Assembly: GCF_051379705.1 (NCBI RefSeq)
Contig: NZ_CP179868.1
Coordinates: 248,001 to 312,000 of the forward strand
Direction: 5' to 3'
From: Ekhidna sp051379705
GTDB taxonomy: Bacteria > Bacteroidota > Bacteroidia > Cytophagales > Cyclobacteriaceae
DNA: 64,000 nt
The notes under the pieces were generated by a model that saw only the letters and a list, made by a program, of their open reading frames with translations, made no database searches and had not been told where the DNA came from. This document shows positions 25,338-34,270 of this stretch, piece by piece. A program made the position numbers and the translations under genes. Each line of letters begins with the position of its first letter. Position 1 is the stretch's first letter.

Positions 25338-26747
25338 TTACTTCTGGGTAGTTGGACATACAAAATTTGTGACTGGAACGTCTGTTGCTTTGATATCCTT
25401 ATAGCCTCCTGCTACATCCACCAGATTGTGAAACCCTCGTGACTTTAAGATCGAAGCGGCTATTACCGATCGATAACCTCCAGCACAATGGATATGATAA
25501 GTCTTTTCCTGATCAACCTTATCCATTTGTTCACTGATGTAATCTAAAGGCAGACTTTCAGCATTTTCTACATGCTCAGCTTCAAATTCGCCTGGTTTTC
25601 GAACATCCATTACGTGTATATCGCCCTCAGCATATCTGCTTGCAAACTCTTTAGCAGATATCGATTCCATGTCTTGAACCTCCTTACCGGCTGCAATCCA
25701 GGCGGACATCCCTCCTTTTAGATATCCTAACGTATTGTCATAACCTACGCGAGAAAGTCGTGTCACCACTTCTTCTTCACGTCCTTCGTCCGCAACGAAG
25801 ATAATTGGCTGCTGCAAATCAGGAATCAAGGCGCCCACCCATGGTGCAAAGCTCCCATCTATACCAATAAAGATTGAGTTAGGAATGTGCTTATCCATGA
25901 ACTTCGATTGGTGACGTGTGTCCAATACCAGCGCACCTTCATGATTGGCCATCGCCTCAAATGTATCCACATCCAATGCTACTTTGCCCTTTTCCAACAC
26001 AGCGTCCAGACCTATAGCAGCTGATTTATTCATCGCTACATTTTGTGCGAAGTACTGAGGTGGTGGCAACAAACCATCTGTTACCTCTTTGACAAACTCC
26101 TCCTTAGACATATTGGCTCGAAGTGCATAATTGGTTTCCTTTTGATTCCCGAGCAAGTCAAATGTTTCTTTGCTCATATTTTTACCGCATGCTGAGCCCG
26201 CACCATGTGCAGGATACACAATAACATTATCCGGCAAAGTCATGATTTTTGTTCGAAGGCTTTCGTAGAGCATCCCGGCCAGATCATCCTGTGTCAACGA
26301 TCCTTTCTGAGCTAAATCCGGACGGCCCACATCTCCAATGAAGAGTGTATCACCACTGAAAATTGCATGCTCTTTGCCTTGCTCATCTATTAGTAGATAT
26401 GTGGTACTTTCTAATGTGTGTCCAGGCGTATGAAGTGCTTTTATTTTCACTTTCCCTAGCTCAAAAATTTCACCATCTTCAGCTTCATGAAAATCATACT
26501 CAGCTTTTGCTCCTGGTCCATAAACGACCTTCCCTCCTGATTTAAGCGCCAGATCCACATGACCTGACACGAAATCGGCATGGAAGTGCGTCTCAAAGAT
26601 ATACTTGATCGTAGCTCCGTCTTTCTCAGCTTTCTTCAAGTAAGGTTCTGATTCCCTCAATGGATCTATGATCGCAGCTTCACCATCACTCTCAATGAAA
26701 TAAGCGCCTTGTGCAAGGCATCCGGTATATATCTGTTCAATTTTCAT
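25338..26747 (-). CDS. Persulfide dioxygenase-like MBL fold plus rhodanese domains
   Basis: A 469-residue fusion. The N-terminal metallo-beta-lactamase domain has THFHADFVSGH with His54, His56 and Asp58, DTLFIGDVGRPDL and YPAHGAGSACG, the pattern of Blh/ETHE1-type persulfide dioxygenases that oxidise glutathione persulfide to sulfite with one iron. Two rhodanese modules follow: a first one (about 265-355) with no obvious active-site Cys, and a second with active loop HCAGGYRS (Cys421). Together the enzyme would handle persulfide sulfur. It leads the operon with the YeeE/YedE pair and has a Crp/Fnr-type site upstream. Confidence 0.92.
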   Translation of the reverse strand: MKIEQIYTGCLAQGAYFIESDGEAAIIDPLRESEPYLKKAEKDGATIKYIFETHFHADFVSGHVDLALKSGGKVVYGPGAKAEYDFHEAEDGEIFELGKVKIKALHTPGHTLESTTYLLIDEQGKEHAIFSGDTLFIGDVGRPDLAQKGSLTQDDLAGMLYESLRTKIMTLPDNVIVYPAHGAGSACGKNMSKETFDLLGNQKETNYALRANMSKEEFVKEVTDGLLPPPQYFAQNVAMNKSAAIGLDAVLEKGKVALDVDTFEAMANHEGALVLDTRHQSKFMDKHIPNSIFIGIDGSFAPWVGALIPDLQQPIIFVADEGREEEVVTRLSRVGYDNTLGYLKGGMSAWIAAGKEVQDMESISAKEFASRYAEGDIHVMDVRKPGEFEAEHVENAESLPLDYISEQMDKVDQEKTYHIHCAGGYRSVIAASILKSRGFHNLVDVAGGYKDIKATDVPVTNFVCPTTQK

Positions 26748-26768
26748 ATTTCTGATTCAAATTCTATA

Positions 26769-26776
26769 CAAAAGTA
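26769..26776 (-). promoter_or_regulatory. -7 promoter element of the persulfide dioxygenase operon
   Basis: The minus strand reads TACTTTTG, an exact TAnnTTTG match, 22 bases upstream of the ATG. Its centre is 33 bp from the centre of the palindrome at 26799-26812, placing that site near -41, the class II activator position. The same arrangement recurs before the SulP gene. Confidence 0.65.
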
Positions 26777-26798
26777 CGGTTCTTTAAATTGGCAGTTT

Positions 26799-26812
26799 GT
26801 AACAATTGTTAC
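26799..26812. promoter_or_regulatory. Crp/Fnr-type operator GTAAC-N4-GTTAC (perfect)
   Basis: GTAACAATTGTTAC is a perfect 14-bp palindrome overlapping the stop codon of the SulP gene and upstream of the persulfide dioxygenase promoter. A near-identical site precedes the SulP gene, and a Crp/Fnr-family regulator gene lies next door. Binding is inferred, not shown. Confidence 0.7.
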
Positions 26813-28533
26813 GTTTTCACATTTGATTGTAGAGTCACGCGTTTGTGCGATTCCTTGGCATCTGTCAAACAGTTCCCAACTGCATCACTCAAGCTCAAAA
26901 ACAGGTTTTGCTCTCCAATAATTTTTGTCAGCCCTGTTTGTTTCATCGTATCACGAACAGGTCCGATAATGTCACATAAAACCAACCGAACTCCTTTCAG
27001 GTTCAGCTCATTTAGCAGTTCGTGTAATCCCTCAGAAGCTGTGGCATCCAGATGACTGACGGGACCGCAATCAATGATGATTTTCTTAATGTTTTGATCA
27101 GAGTCAATCATGTTCTGAATGTATTCTCTTATGCCTTGAATATTGATGAAGCTTAATGGCCCGTCGATTCGAAGAATGGCCAGCTCTGGCCAGGTTTCCA
27201 GATCATCAAATCTGGTGATGTTTCTAAACTCATGATGGTCTTTGATTCGACCCAACCGAGCGATATGAGGGTAAGCTGCCCGATACAAAAAGAGCAAAAT
27301 GGATAGCACGATACCGGTAACAATACCAGTGACCATCCCAATATTGAGTGTAACAAGAAAGGTGGATAATAACACTAAAAACTCTTTGCGACTGTTTCGC
27401 CAAAGAACTTTCATGTATGAAAAATCAAACAGTCCGCTCACAGCTACCATAATGATTGCTGCAAGGATGGCATGCGGCAAATAATAAAATAATGAGGTAA
27501 GAAATACCAATGTCAATCCTACCAGAATGGCACTAATCACAGATGAAAGTGGCGTATTTGCTCCTGCCTGATAATTTACCGCCGAACGAGAAAATCCTCC
27601 TGTAACCGGATATGCCTGAAAAAATGAGCCAATTAAATTAGCAGCTCCCAGTCCTATTAGTTCTTGATTCGAAATAACCTTATGATCCTTTTTCTTCCCT
27701 TCAATAGCTTTTGCCACTGAGAATGCTTCCATAAACGCTATAACTGAAATGGTGAACGCAAGTGGTAATACATCGCCAAACCTGCCAAGCGAAAAGTCCG
27801 GAACTTGAAAGGCTGGCAATCCATTAGGGATTCCCTGTACAATGCTTAACCCTTCCTCATCCAATCGTAAAGCAGAGGCTACCAAAATGCCTAAAACGAC
27901 AATGATAAGTGCGCCGGGTATTTTGCTATTTACTCTCTTAATAAGCTTCAGCAAAACAATACCACCTATGCCTATTGCAAGCGTGAGCAAATGAGTTTGA
28001 TCAATTTGATTATAAGCATTGATGATCACCTCATAAAAACGATTGCTTTTAACTATTTCTGTACCCAACAAGTATTTGAGTTGATTAAACCCAATGATTA
28101 GTGCCGCCGCAGATGTAAATCCACTTATAACAGGTTTGGATAGCAGATTCGTAATAAAGCCAAGTCTAAACACTCCCAACACGAGCTGAAAAGCACCCAT
28201 AAAGAATGCTAAAAGAATAGCGAAGGCAATGTATGCATCGGAGCCTTCTGTGGCTAGCACTGAGACACCAGTGGCAACTAATAACGAGTCCATAGCCACC
28301 GGTGCTACGGACAATTGCCTCGAAGTACCTAAAATTGCATATATCAGCTGAGGTACAATCGATGCATACAATCCATAGACAGGAGGTAAACCTGCAATCA
28401 ACGCATATGCCATGCCCTGTGGAATAAGCATGACTCCGACTGTCACACCTGCGAATAAATCACCGTTCAGATTTTCTCGCTTGTAGCCAGATAGCCATTG
28501 AAGTATTGGAAGTGAATTTTTGAAACGATTCAT
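26809..28533 (-). CDS. SulP-family anion permease with STAS domain
   Basis: 574 residues from ATG 28533; a TTG nine bases upstream is less likely. The SulP signature near the N-terminus (GVMLIPQGMAYALIAGLPP) is followed by about ten to twelve membrane helices and a cytoplasmic STAS domain (about 440-560, with ...IIDCGPVSHLDATASEGL...). SulP proteins move sulfate, bicarbonate or other anions. Flanked by a persulfide oxidising gene and a Crp/Fnr regulator, it is likely a sulfate or sulfite transporter of the sulfur module, though bicarbonate cannot be excluded. Confidence 0.92.
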   Translation of the reverse strand: MNRFKNSLPILQWLSGYKRENLNGDLFAGVTVGVMLIPQGMAYALIAGLPPVYGLYASIVPQLIYAILGTSRQLSVAPVAMDSLLVATGVSVLATEGSDAYIAFAILLAFFMGAFQLVLGVFRLGFITNLLSKPVISGFTSAAALIIGFNQLKYLLGTEIVKSNRFYEVIINAYNQIDQTHLLTLAIGIGGIVLLKLIKRVNSKIPGALIIVVLGILVASALRLDEEGLSIVQGIPNGLPAFQVPDFSLGRFGDVLPLAFTISVIAFMEAFSVAKAIEGKKKDHKVISNQELIGLGAANLIGSFFQAYPVTGGFSRSAVNYQAGANTPLSSVISAILVGLTLVFLTSLFYYLPHAILAAIIMVAVSGLFDFSYMKVLWRNSRKEFLVLLSTFLVTLNIGMVTGIVTGIVLSILLFLYRAAYPHIARLGRIKDHHEFRNITRFDDLETWPELAILRIDGPLSFINIQGIREYIQNMIDSDQNIKKIIIDCGPVSHLDATASEGLHELLNELNLKGVRLVLCDIIGPVRDTMKQTGLTKIIGEQNLFLSLSDAVGNCLTDAKESHKRVTLQSNVKT

Positions 28534-28539
28534 GTGCAG

Positions 28540-28547
28540 CAAAAGTA
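28540..28547 (-). promoter_or_regulatory. -7 promoter element of the SulP gene
   Basis: The minus strand reads TACTTTTG, identical to the element before the persulfide dioxygenase operon and again 33 bp centre-to-centre from the palindrome at 28570-28583. It ends only 6 bases before the ATG at 28533, so the transcript would be nearly leaderless. Confidence 0.6.
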
Positions 28548-28569
28548 GCAGGCGACAATCTAGTGATTC

Positions 28570-28583
28570 GTAACATTTGTTAC
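28570..28583. promoter_or_regulatory. Crp/Fnr-type operator GTAAC-N4-GTTAC (second site)
   Basis: GTAACATTTGTTAC lies between the regulator gene and the SulP gene. The GTAAC/GTTAC arms equal those of the site at 26799-26812; only the spacer differs, by one base. Likely target of the adjacent regulator. Confidence 0.65.
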
Positions 28584-28593
28584 ATGACAGATG

Positions 28594-29214
28594 CTAAAGA
28601 ATTTCTATCCGGTTTCTATGCTGGGATATTTTATCATTCATCTCAAGTTTCTTGAGCAGCCGTGAAATAACAACGCGTGAAGTACTTAGTTCATCTGCTA
28701 TTTGCTGATGTGTTTTATGTATTTCATAGGACTCAGTAGCTTGTTTTGTGTCCAGCAAATATTTAAAGAGACGGTCTTCCATATTGGAAAAGACCAGGCT
28801 ATCTATGGTTTCCATCAATTCATCAAAGCGTAGCTGATAGGAGTTTAAAACGAAGCGTCGAAATGATGGGTATTTTGTTATCCATTGATCGAGATTGGAG
28901 TTGGGAATCATCCATATTCGCGAGTCTTCTTCAGCTATCACCTGAATATTTTCAGCTCTTTTCTCTAAACAACAGGTTACTGACATGGAGCATGTCTCCC
29001 CTTTTTCTAAATAGTAAAGCAATACCTTGCTTCCGTCAGATCGATACTTATATACTTTTAATAGGCCCTCAAGGACAAAAGGAATTACCTTTTCATCGAC
29101 ACTGGTATCGAGGACATGCTCACCTGCTTTTACCTTCTTCTGGAATCCCTTCTCTTCAATCTCCTTAATAAGATCAGGTTCGAAACTGTGGATTGATAAT
29201 ACTTCTTGAATCAT
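28594..29214 (-). CDS. Crp/Fnr-family transcriptional regulator
   Basis: 206 residues: an N-terminal cyclic-nucleotide-binding-like beta-roll (about 20-115), a dimer helix, and a C-terminal winged helix with HQQIADELSTSRVVISRLLKKLE (about 167-190). Three cysteines sit together on the beta-roll (Cys75, Cys81, Cys82), which could sense persulfide, metal or redox state; no N-terminal Fnr-type Cys cluster is present and the Crp phosphate-binding RxS motif is not obvious. It stands upstream of the SulP gene, with matching operators before both sulfur transcription units, so it probably controls them. Confidence 0.88.
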   Translation of the reverse strand: MIQEVLSIHSFEPDLIKEIEEKGFQKKVKAGEHVLDTSVDEKVIPFVLEGLLKVYKYRSDGSKVLLYYLEKGETCSMSVTCCLEKRAENIQVIAEEDSRIWMIPNSNLDQWITKYPSFRRFVLNSYQLRFDELMETIDSLVFSNMEDRLFKYLLDTKQATESYEIHKTHQQIADELSTSRVVISRLLKKLEMNDKISQHRNRIEIL

Positions 29215-29225
29215 ATTGTCAGAAA

Positions 29226-29253
29226 TAAAAAAAGCCGATCATAGTGATCGGCT
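29226..29253 (-). terminator. Rho-independent terminator after the TPR gene
   Basis: AGCCGATCA (29233-29241) pairs with TGATCGGCT (29245-29253), a 9-bp stem with a 3-base loop. In minus-strand direction it is followed by a T tract. It lies 25 bases after the stop of the minus-strand TPR gene and closes the gyrA-TPR unit. Confidence 0.85.
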
Positions 29254-29277
29254 CTAAGTTAGTATTCTAAAATAAGA

Positions 29278-30450
29278 TTAGTTTAATGCATCAAGCTTGG
29301 CTTGGATTTCTTTTGCCTTATCTAACATACCTAACCCTTTGTAAACGTAGATCAAGCTTGTCATCACATCTGGCTCATCACTTCTCAGTGAGTGAAGTTT
29401 CTCCCAAACGGGTAGTGATTCATTAAGTTTTTCTTCAATAGCTGTATCAAGAGTTTGATATCTTTTCTTTTCTTCAGCTTTATAGCTTGACTTACCAGGA
29501 TAGTAATTCAAAGCACCTTGTTCTTTCACAAGTGCGTTTGTTTCATTGAAAAGCATCGCTCCGATGTTGAAGTATGAATTAAAATGATCCGGATTTACAG
29601 AAATGGCTTTTTTATACGTTTCCATGGCTCCTTCCTTGTCACCCGTTTCATCTTTAAGCACGCCAAGGCTGAATAGCAAGTCAGCATTGTTTGGTTCTGC
29701 CTTAATGGAGCTTTCGATCTCAGTCATAGCTTCATCTGTACGATCAAGACGAATAAGAAGGTTAATTTCATATTTGGCTAAATCAATATCGTCTGGATAA
29801 ACTTTTCTTGCGTCTTTGATATATGCTAATGCCTCTTCTAATCGCTCATCTTTTGCTGCGTAATTATACAGTTGAAGAAAAATCGATTTGTCTTTCATCC
29901 CTGCCTCATAGCATTTTTTAAAGCTTGCCTCTGCTCTCTTTGCATCTCCGGCAGCTGAGGAAGCATATGCAGCATTCAGAATTGCATTTGTATCTGAGGG
30001 CATTATATAATAAGCGGTTTCAAAATTATCGGCAGCTTCTTCGTATAAATCCTCATTATAGGCCGTGATTGCATTATTGTAATAGAAGGCGTAATACCCT
30101 TGTTTCTTAGAGTCAATATTAACTACCTGGCCGGTATTAAAATCAACTGAGTTAAATGATTTCTGAGCAGGATCAAGTTCTAACGCTCTATCAAAGGCCT
30201 TTAAAGATTCATCAAGAGCACCTTCTTCATTGTTTGCAGTATCCAGAGCAGCATAAATTTGTCCTCTATAGTACCAGGTTTTGGGATCATCCTTGGTTTT
30301 TTCATGCACAATTGCTGCATCTATAATTGACTTGGCCTCTGATAGTTCGCCATCTTCTAGCGCTGAAAGAGCTTGATTAATTTTCGGCTTCTTCTGAGCG
30401 TATCCAACCACACAAATTGCCGCTAAAAATAGGGTTAAAAATGTTCTCAT
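29278..30450 (-). CDS. Exported TPR-repeat protein
   Basis: 390 residues with a signal peptide (cleavage after VGYAQ). Multiple tetratricopeptide repeats cover about 30-300 (for example DPKTWYYRGQIYAAL, AILNAAYASSAAGD, ADLLFSLGVLKDETGD, HFNSYFNIGAML) and a further helical pair closes the C-terminus. A periplasmic scaffold is likely. It begins 13 bp after gyrA, so the two share a transcript, an arrangement I cannot tie to a specific function. Confidence 0.85.
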   Translation of the reverse strand: MRTFLTLFLAAICVVGYAQKKPKINQALSALEDGELSEAKSIIDAAIVHEKTKDDPKTWYYRGQIYAALDTANNEEGALDESLKAFDRALELDPAQKSFNSVDFNTGQVVNIDSKKQGYYAFYYNNAITAYNEDLYEEAADNFETAYYIMPSDTNAILNAAYASSAAGDAKRAEASFKKCYEAGMKDKSIFLQLYNYAAKDERLEEALAYIKDARKVYPDDIDLAKYEINLLIRLDRTDEAMTEIESSIKAEPNNADLLFSLGVLKDETGDKEGAMETYKKAISVNPDHFNSYFNIGAMLFNETNALVKEQGALNYYPGKSSYKAEEKKRYQTLDTAIEEKLNESLPVWEKLHSLRSDEPDVMTSLIYVYKGLGMLDKAKEIQAKLDALN

Positions 30451-30462
30451 TTCGTTCTTAGT

Positions 30463-33006
30463 TTATTCGTTATCCTTTTGGTTTTCATTTTGATCAGAGG
30501 ACTCCTCAGTGTTTTCTTCACCGCCTTCTTCATCATTTTCTATATTTGAAATTTTCTCTACAGCTGAGATTTCATCGTCTTCATTGAGTTTAATGAGTCG
30601 AACACCTTGTGTAGCTCTTCCCATTACTCTCAAGTTGTCTACAGACATCCTAATAGCAATCCCTGACTTATTTATAATCATCAGTTCATCTCCATCTACG
30701 ACATCTTTTATTCCAACAAGTTCTCCTGTCTTATCTGTTACGTTAAGTGTTTTCACACCTTTACCACCTCTTTTGGTGATTCTGTAATCTTCTAGGTCAG
30801 ATCGTTTTCCGTATCCTTTTTCAGATACTACTAATAGATTGGGTGGGTTTTTGTAGTCTACACAAACCATACCAACTATGAATTCTTTCTCTGTAATCCT
30901 CATTCCTCGTACTCCTGAGGCCATTCTTCCCATAGATCTAACATCTGACTCATGGAAGTTGATTGCACGTCCTGTGTTACAAGCAATCACAATGTGACTA
31001 TCTCCATCTGTAAGATTTACATTAAGCAATTTGTCATCTTCTCGAATGGTAATCGCATTGATTCCGTTTCTTCTTGGCCGGCTATATGCTTCAAGCGACG
31101 TTTTCTTTATCACTCCTCGCTTGGTACACATAACAAGGAAATTATTGTTGATGTAATCAGGATCGTCAAGTGTTTTGACATTGATGACTGATCTTACTTT
31201 GTCATCTGATTCAATATTGATCACATTCTGAATTGGACGTCCTTTGGACGCTTTGCTACCCTCTGGAAGCTCCCAAACTTTAATCCAAAAGACTTTACCA
31301 AACTCGGTAAAAATCAGCAGGTAGTTGTGCGCCGATGCAATGAATAAGTGTTCAGTAAAATCATCATCTTTTGATTTAGCTGCTCGGCTACCAACTCCAC
31401 CTCTGCCTTGTGTTCTGTACTCAATTAATGGTGTTCTCTTGATATAACCTTGATGTGATATGGTAATAACCATGTCTTCATCAGGAATCATATCCTCTGC
31501 AGTGAATTCATCTGCGCTATGCTCAATGACAGACCTTCTTTCATCTCCGTAGCGCTCTTTTATTTCAAGAAGCTCATCCCTGATGATCTGCATTCTCCTT
31601 TCTTCGCTCCCGAGAATATCTTTCAACTCCTTAATCAACGCTTGTATCTCTTCGTATTCTTTCTGAATCTTATCTCTCTCAAGTCCTGTCAGTCGCTGGA
31701 GTCTCATGTCCAGAATTGCCTTGGCCTGAATTTCAGACAAACTGAATTTTTCAATTAACCCAATGCGAGCTTCATCAGGATCTTTGGAAGACCTGATCAA
31801 ATTAATAACCTCGTCTAGGTTATCCAACGCTATCAGATAGCCTTCTAAAATGTGCGCTCTTCGTTCTGCCTCATCCAGCTCATACTCGGTTCTTCGAACC
31901 ACAACCTCATGCCTATGATCAACAAAGTGAACAATTAAATCTCTGAGATTTAAGGTCTTAGGTCTTCCTTTTACAAGTGCCACATTATTGACACTGAAGG
32001 AAGACTGTAATGCTGTTTGCTTGTATAAATTATTGAGAACTATGTTTGGTATTGCATCTCTTTTAAGGTCATAAACCACACGCATTCCTTGCTTATCAGA
32101 TTCGTCTCTGATATCCGCAATTCCTTCAATTTTTTTGTCATTGATCAAAGCAGCAGTTTTTTCAATCATGCTTGCTTTGTTTACCTGATAAGGGATTTCG
32201 GAAACAATTATTTGTTCGCGTCCGCTACTTGTCGTGTCAAACTCTGCTTTTGCACGCAGAACAACTCTTCCTCTTCCTGTTTCAAATGCGGCTCTTACAC
32301 CTTGGTAGCCATAGATGGTAGCTCCGGTCGGAAAATCGGGAGCCGTGATATGCTGCATCAGCTCTTCGATGGTGATGTCTCTATTCTCTATGTAGGCAAT
32401 AACCCCATCTACAGCCTCGGATAGGTTGTGTGGAGCCATATTGGTGGCCATACCTACTGCAATTCCACTGGCCCCGTTTATAAGCAGGTTTGGGATCTTA
32501 GATGGTAAGACACTCGGCTCTTCCGTACTATCATCGTAGTTGGGAACATAGTCTACGGTATTCTTCCGTATATCAGCAAGCAGCTCTTCTGAAATTCGTC
32601 TTAGGCGAGCTTCTGTATAACGCATCGCAGCAGGTGAATCTCCATCTACTGATCCGAAGTTACCCTGGCCATCAACCAATGGATATCGCATCGACCAATC
32701 TTGCGCCATACGCACCATGGTGTCATATACAGCAGTATCTCCATGAGGGTGATACTTACCAAGAACATCCCCGACGATTCTAGCACACTTTTTATAAGAT
32801 TTGTTGTAGTTGACACCCAGTTCATCCATTCCGTAAAGAATCCGTCTGTGAACTGGCTTCAGGCCATCTCTTACGTCAGGAAGTGCCCTGGAAATGATTA
32901 CGCTCATTGAATAATCAATGTACGCGCCTCTCATTTCCTCTTCGATATTTATTGGGATGATATTCCCCTGTGATGAGGGTACGTTCTCGTTATCTCCGTC
33001 TGCCAT
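30463..33006 (-). CDS. gyrA: DNA gyrase subunit A
   Basis: 847 residues; the breakage-rejoining subunit of gyrase. Catalytic Tyr130 lies in AAMRYTEARL; the quinolone-determining segment reads HPHGDTAVYD, with Thr91 at the place of E. coli Ser83 and Asp95 at Asp87. The C-terminal beta-pinwheel has six repeats and a GyrA-box-like KRGGKG, which favours GyrA over ParC. The last ~40 residues are strongly acidic (E/D/N). The TPR gene follows 13 bp downstream. Confidence 0.97.
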   Translation of the reverse strand: MADGDNENVPSSQGNIIPINIEEEMRGAYIDYSMSVIISRALPDVRDGLKPVHRRILYGMDELGVNYNKSYKKCARIVGDVLGKYHPHGDTAVYDTMVRMAQDWSMRYPLVDGQGNFGSVDGDSPAAMRYTEARLRRISEELLADIRKNTVDYVPNYDDSTEEPSVLPSKIPNLLINGASGIAVGMATNMAPHNLSEAVDGVIAYIENRDITIEELMQHITAPDFPTGATIYGYQGVRAAFETGRGRVVLRAKAEFDTTSSGREQIIVSEIPYQVNKASMIEKTAALINDKKIEGIADIRDESDKQGMRVVYDLKRDAIPNIVLNNLYKQTALQSSFSVNNVALVKGRPKTLNLRDLIVHFVDHRHEVVVRRTEYELDEAERRAHILEGYLIALDNLDEVINLIRSSKDPDEARIGLIEKFSLSEIQAKAILDMRLQRLTGLERDKIQKEYEEIQALIKELKDILGSEERRMQIIRDELLEIKERYGDERRSVIEHSADEFTAEDMIPDEDMVITISHQGYIKRTPLIEYRTQGRGGVGSRAAKSKDDDFTEHLFIASAHNYLLIFTEFGKVFWIKVWELPEGSKASKGRPIQNVINIESDDKVRSVINVKTLDDPDYINNNFLVMCTKRGVIKKTSLEAYSRPRRNGINAITIREDDKLLNVNLTDGDSHIVIACNTGRAINFHESDVRSMGRMASGVRGMRITEKEFIVGMVCVDYKNPPNLLVVSEKGYGKRSDLEDYRITKRGGKGVKTLNVTDKTGELVGIKDVVDGDELMIINKSGIAIRMSVDNLRVMGRATQGVRLIKLNEDDEISAVEKISNIENDEEGGEENTEESSDQNENQKDNE

Positions 33007-33158
33007 TTATGCTTGTTTGGGTTGTCCAAAAATCAAGCCGCAAGATAACAAAATTTGAGCTTAAAAAGTAGCTTTATTGTGCCTCAAAACTGAAGGTTTA
33101 AGATTTGTTGAAAATGAGATATAACGTGTGAAAATTGAATTGATTTCAAATGCGAGAA

Positions 33159-34250
33159 TTAGCTTTTTGACTTCTTCGCTTTCTTTACCTTTTTCTTCAT
33201 TTCTGGCCACATGCGTCGGTTATTTTCCCCAACTTTTGGATTTTGACGCTTCCAGATCGGCTGACCTCTTACTTCCATCCTGCGTCCGGTCTTTGGATCA
33301 GTATAGACGTGCTTAAGCTGGACATGATCGCTTTTCATTGGAGAACGAGGAATGTCAGGAATATTTATACTAATACCTGCCTGAATAAAGAACGTTGGGT
33401 ACTTGTGTCTGACTGTCGATCCATCCGGAATGTTGATGGTATAGGATTTGAATTCTACACTTGGTTTAATAATAACACGGAAATATTCCGACCAATTGTT
33501 TTCAATGCTAACGCCTATATTGGTGTATAGTCCTCTGGAGATGACTCCACTATTGAATTGTTTTCCTGCGGTAATCCGGCCAACTTGTAATTCTGCAACG
33601 AAATCGTAGCTCCAAAAGGAGTAGAAGTTATAACCTGCCGTGGCAAATAGTCTGGAATACCGTGTTTTTGATACGTTTGGTTGATAGTCTCTTACCTGAT
33701 CACCAAAAGCTGTGGGTTTTAGTCTTCTTAAAAAATGAATCTCATATGAGTAGCCTAATCCAAACCTGAATTTTTCATAATTATAATGAAGTTGTAGGGT
33801 GATTGGGATACCTCTTGAACCGCCTTTAAAACCAAATTCAGTAGTATCTGTATCAACCAAAAAAGTCTGATCCCCAAGGTTTGGATTGTATACAGGGTTT
33901 GAAAGGTATTCGAAAGGGAGATCGAAGGGATTTTCTAATGATGTTTCAAAGCCCAATTGAGGATCGTTTAGCCAATTGGTATACCCTGAAAAAGAGCTCC
34001 CCAAATTTTCGATATCATTGGAGAAAATGAATTGATTTTCAGCATCTTGATAAAAGTATACTCCCTCAAGTTGATGTGAATAGCTGGTATTACCTACACC
34101 TGTTGTAGCAGTAATGCTGAACTTATTGAGAAATACTTTGACGGGGTTGCGGTAGATATTATATCGCTCATAGATATCCTGACTGAATGCTTGAGTAGAC
34201 ATTAGCACTAGTATGATGATCAGACGATATCGTTTGGCAGCAGCGAGCAA
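33159..34250 (-). CDS. Hypothetical outer-membrane barrel protein with basic tail
   Basis: 363 residues from a TTG start (34250); no ATG lies between the upstream stop and the signal peptide, which ends near TQAFSQ. The middle (about 40-290) shows alternating strand patterns and many aromatic residues (Tyr, Phe) typical of an outer-membrane barrel. The last ~70 residues are different: proline-rich then Lys-rich, ending KKVKKAKKSKS, probably a periplasmic tail that could touch peptidoglycan or nucleic acid. No family recognised. It precedes gyrA on the same strand, separated by about 150 bp. Confidence 0.7.
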   Translation of the reverse strand: MLAAAKRYRLIIILVLMSTQAFSQDIYERYNIYRNPVKVFLNKFSITATTGVGNTSYSHQLEGVYFYQDAENQFIFSNDIENLGSSFSGYTNWLNDPQLGFETSLENPFDLPFEYLSNPVYNPNLGDQTFLVDTDTTEFGFKGGSRGIPITLQLHYNYEKFRFGLGYSYEIHFLRRLKPTAFGDQVRDYQPNVSKTRYSRLFATAGYNFYSFWSYDFVAELQVGRITAGKQFNSGVISRGLYTNIGVSIENNWSEYFRVIIKPSVEFKSYTINIPDGSTVRHKYPTFFIQAGISINIPDIPRSPMKSDHVQLKHVYTDPKTGRRMEVRGQPIWKRQNPKVGENNRRMWPEMKKKVKKAKKSKS

Positions 34251-34270
34251 ATTATCCCAAATTTAAACCA

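Noticed and set aside
30509..32910. Several plus-strand frames opposite gyrA
   Set aside because: Antisense shadows of a conserved gene with no family resemblance.
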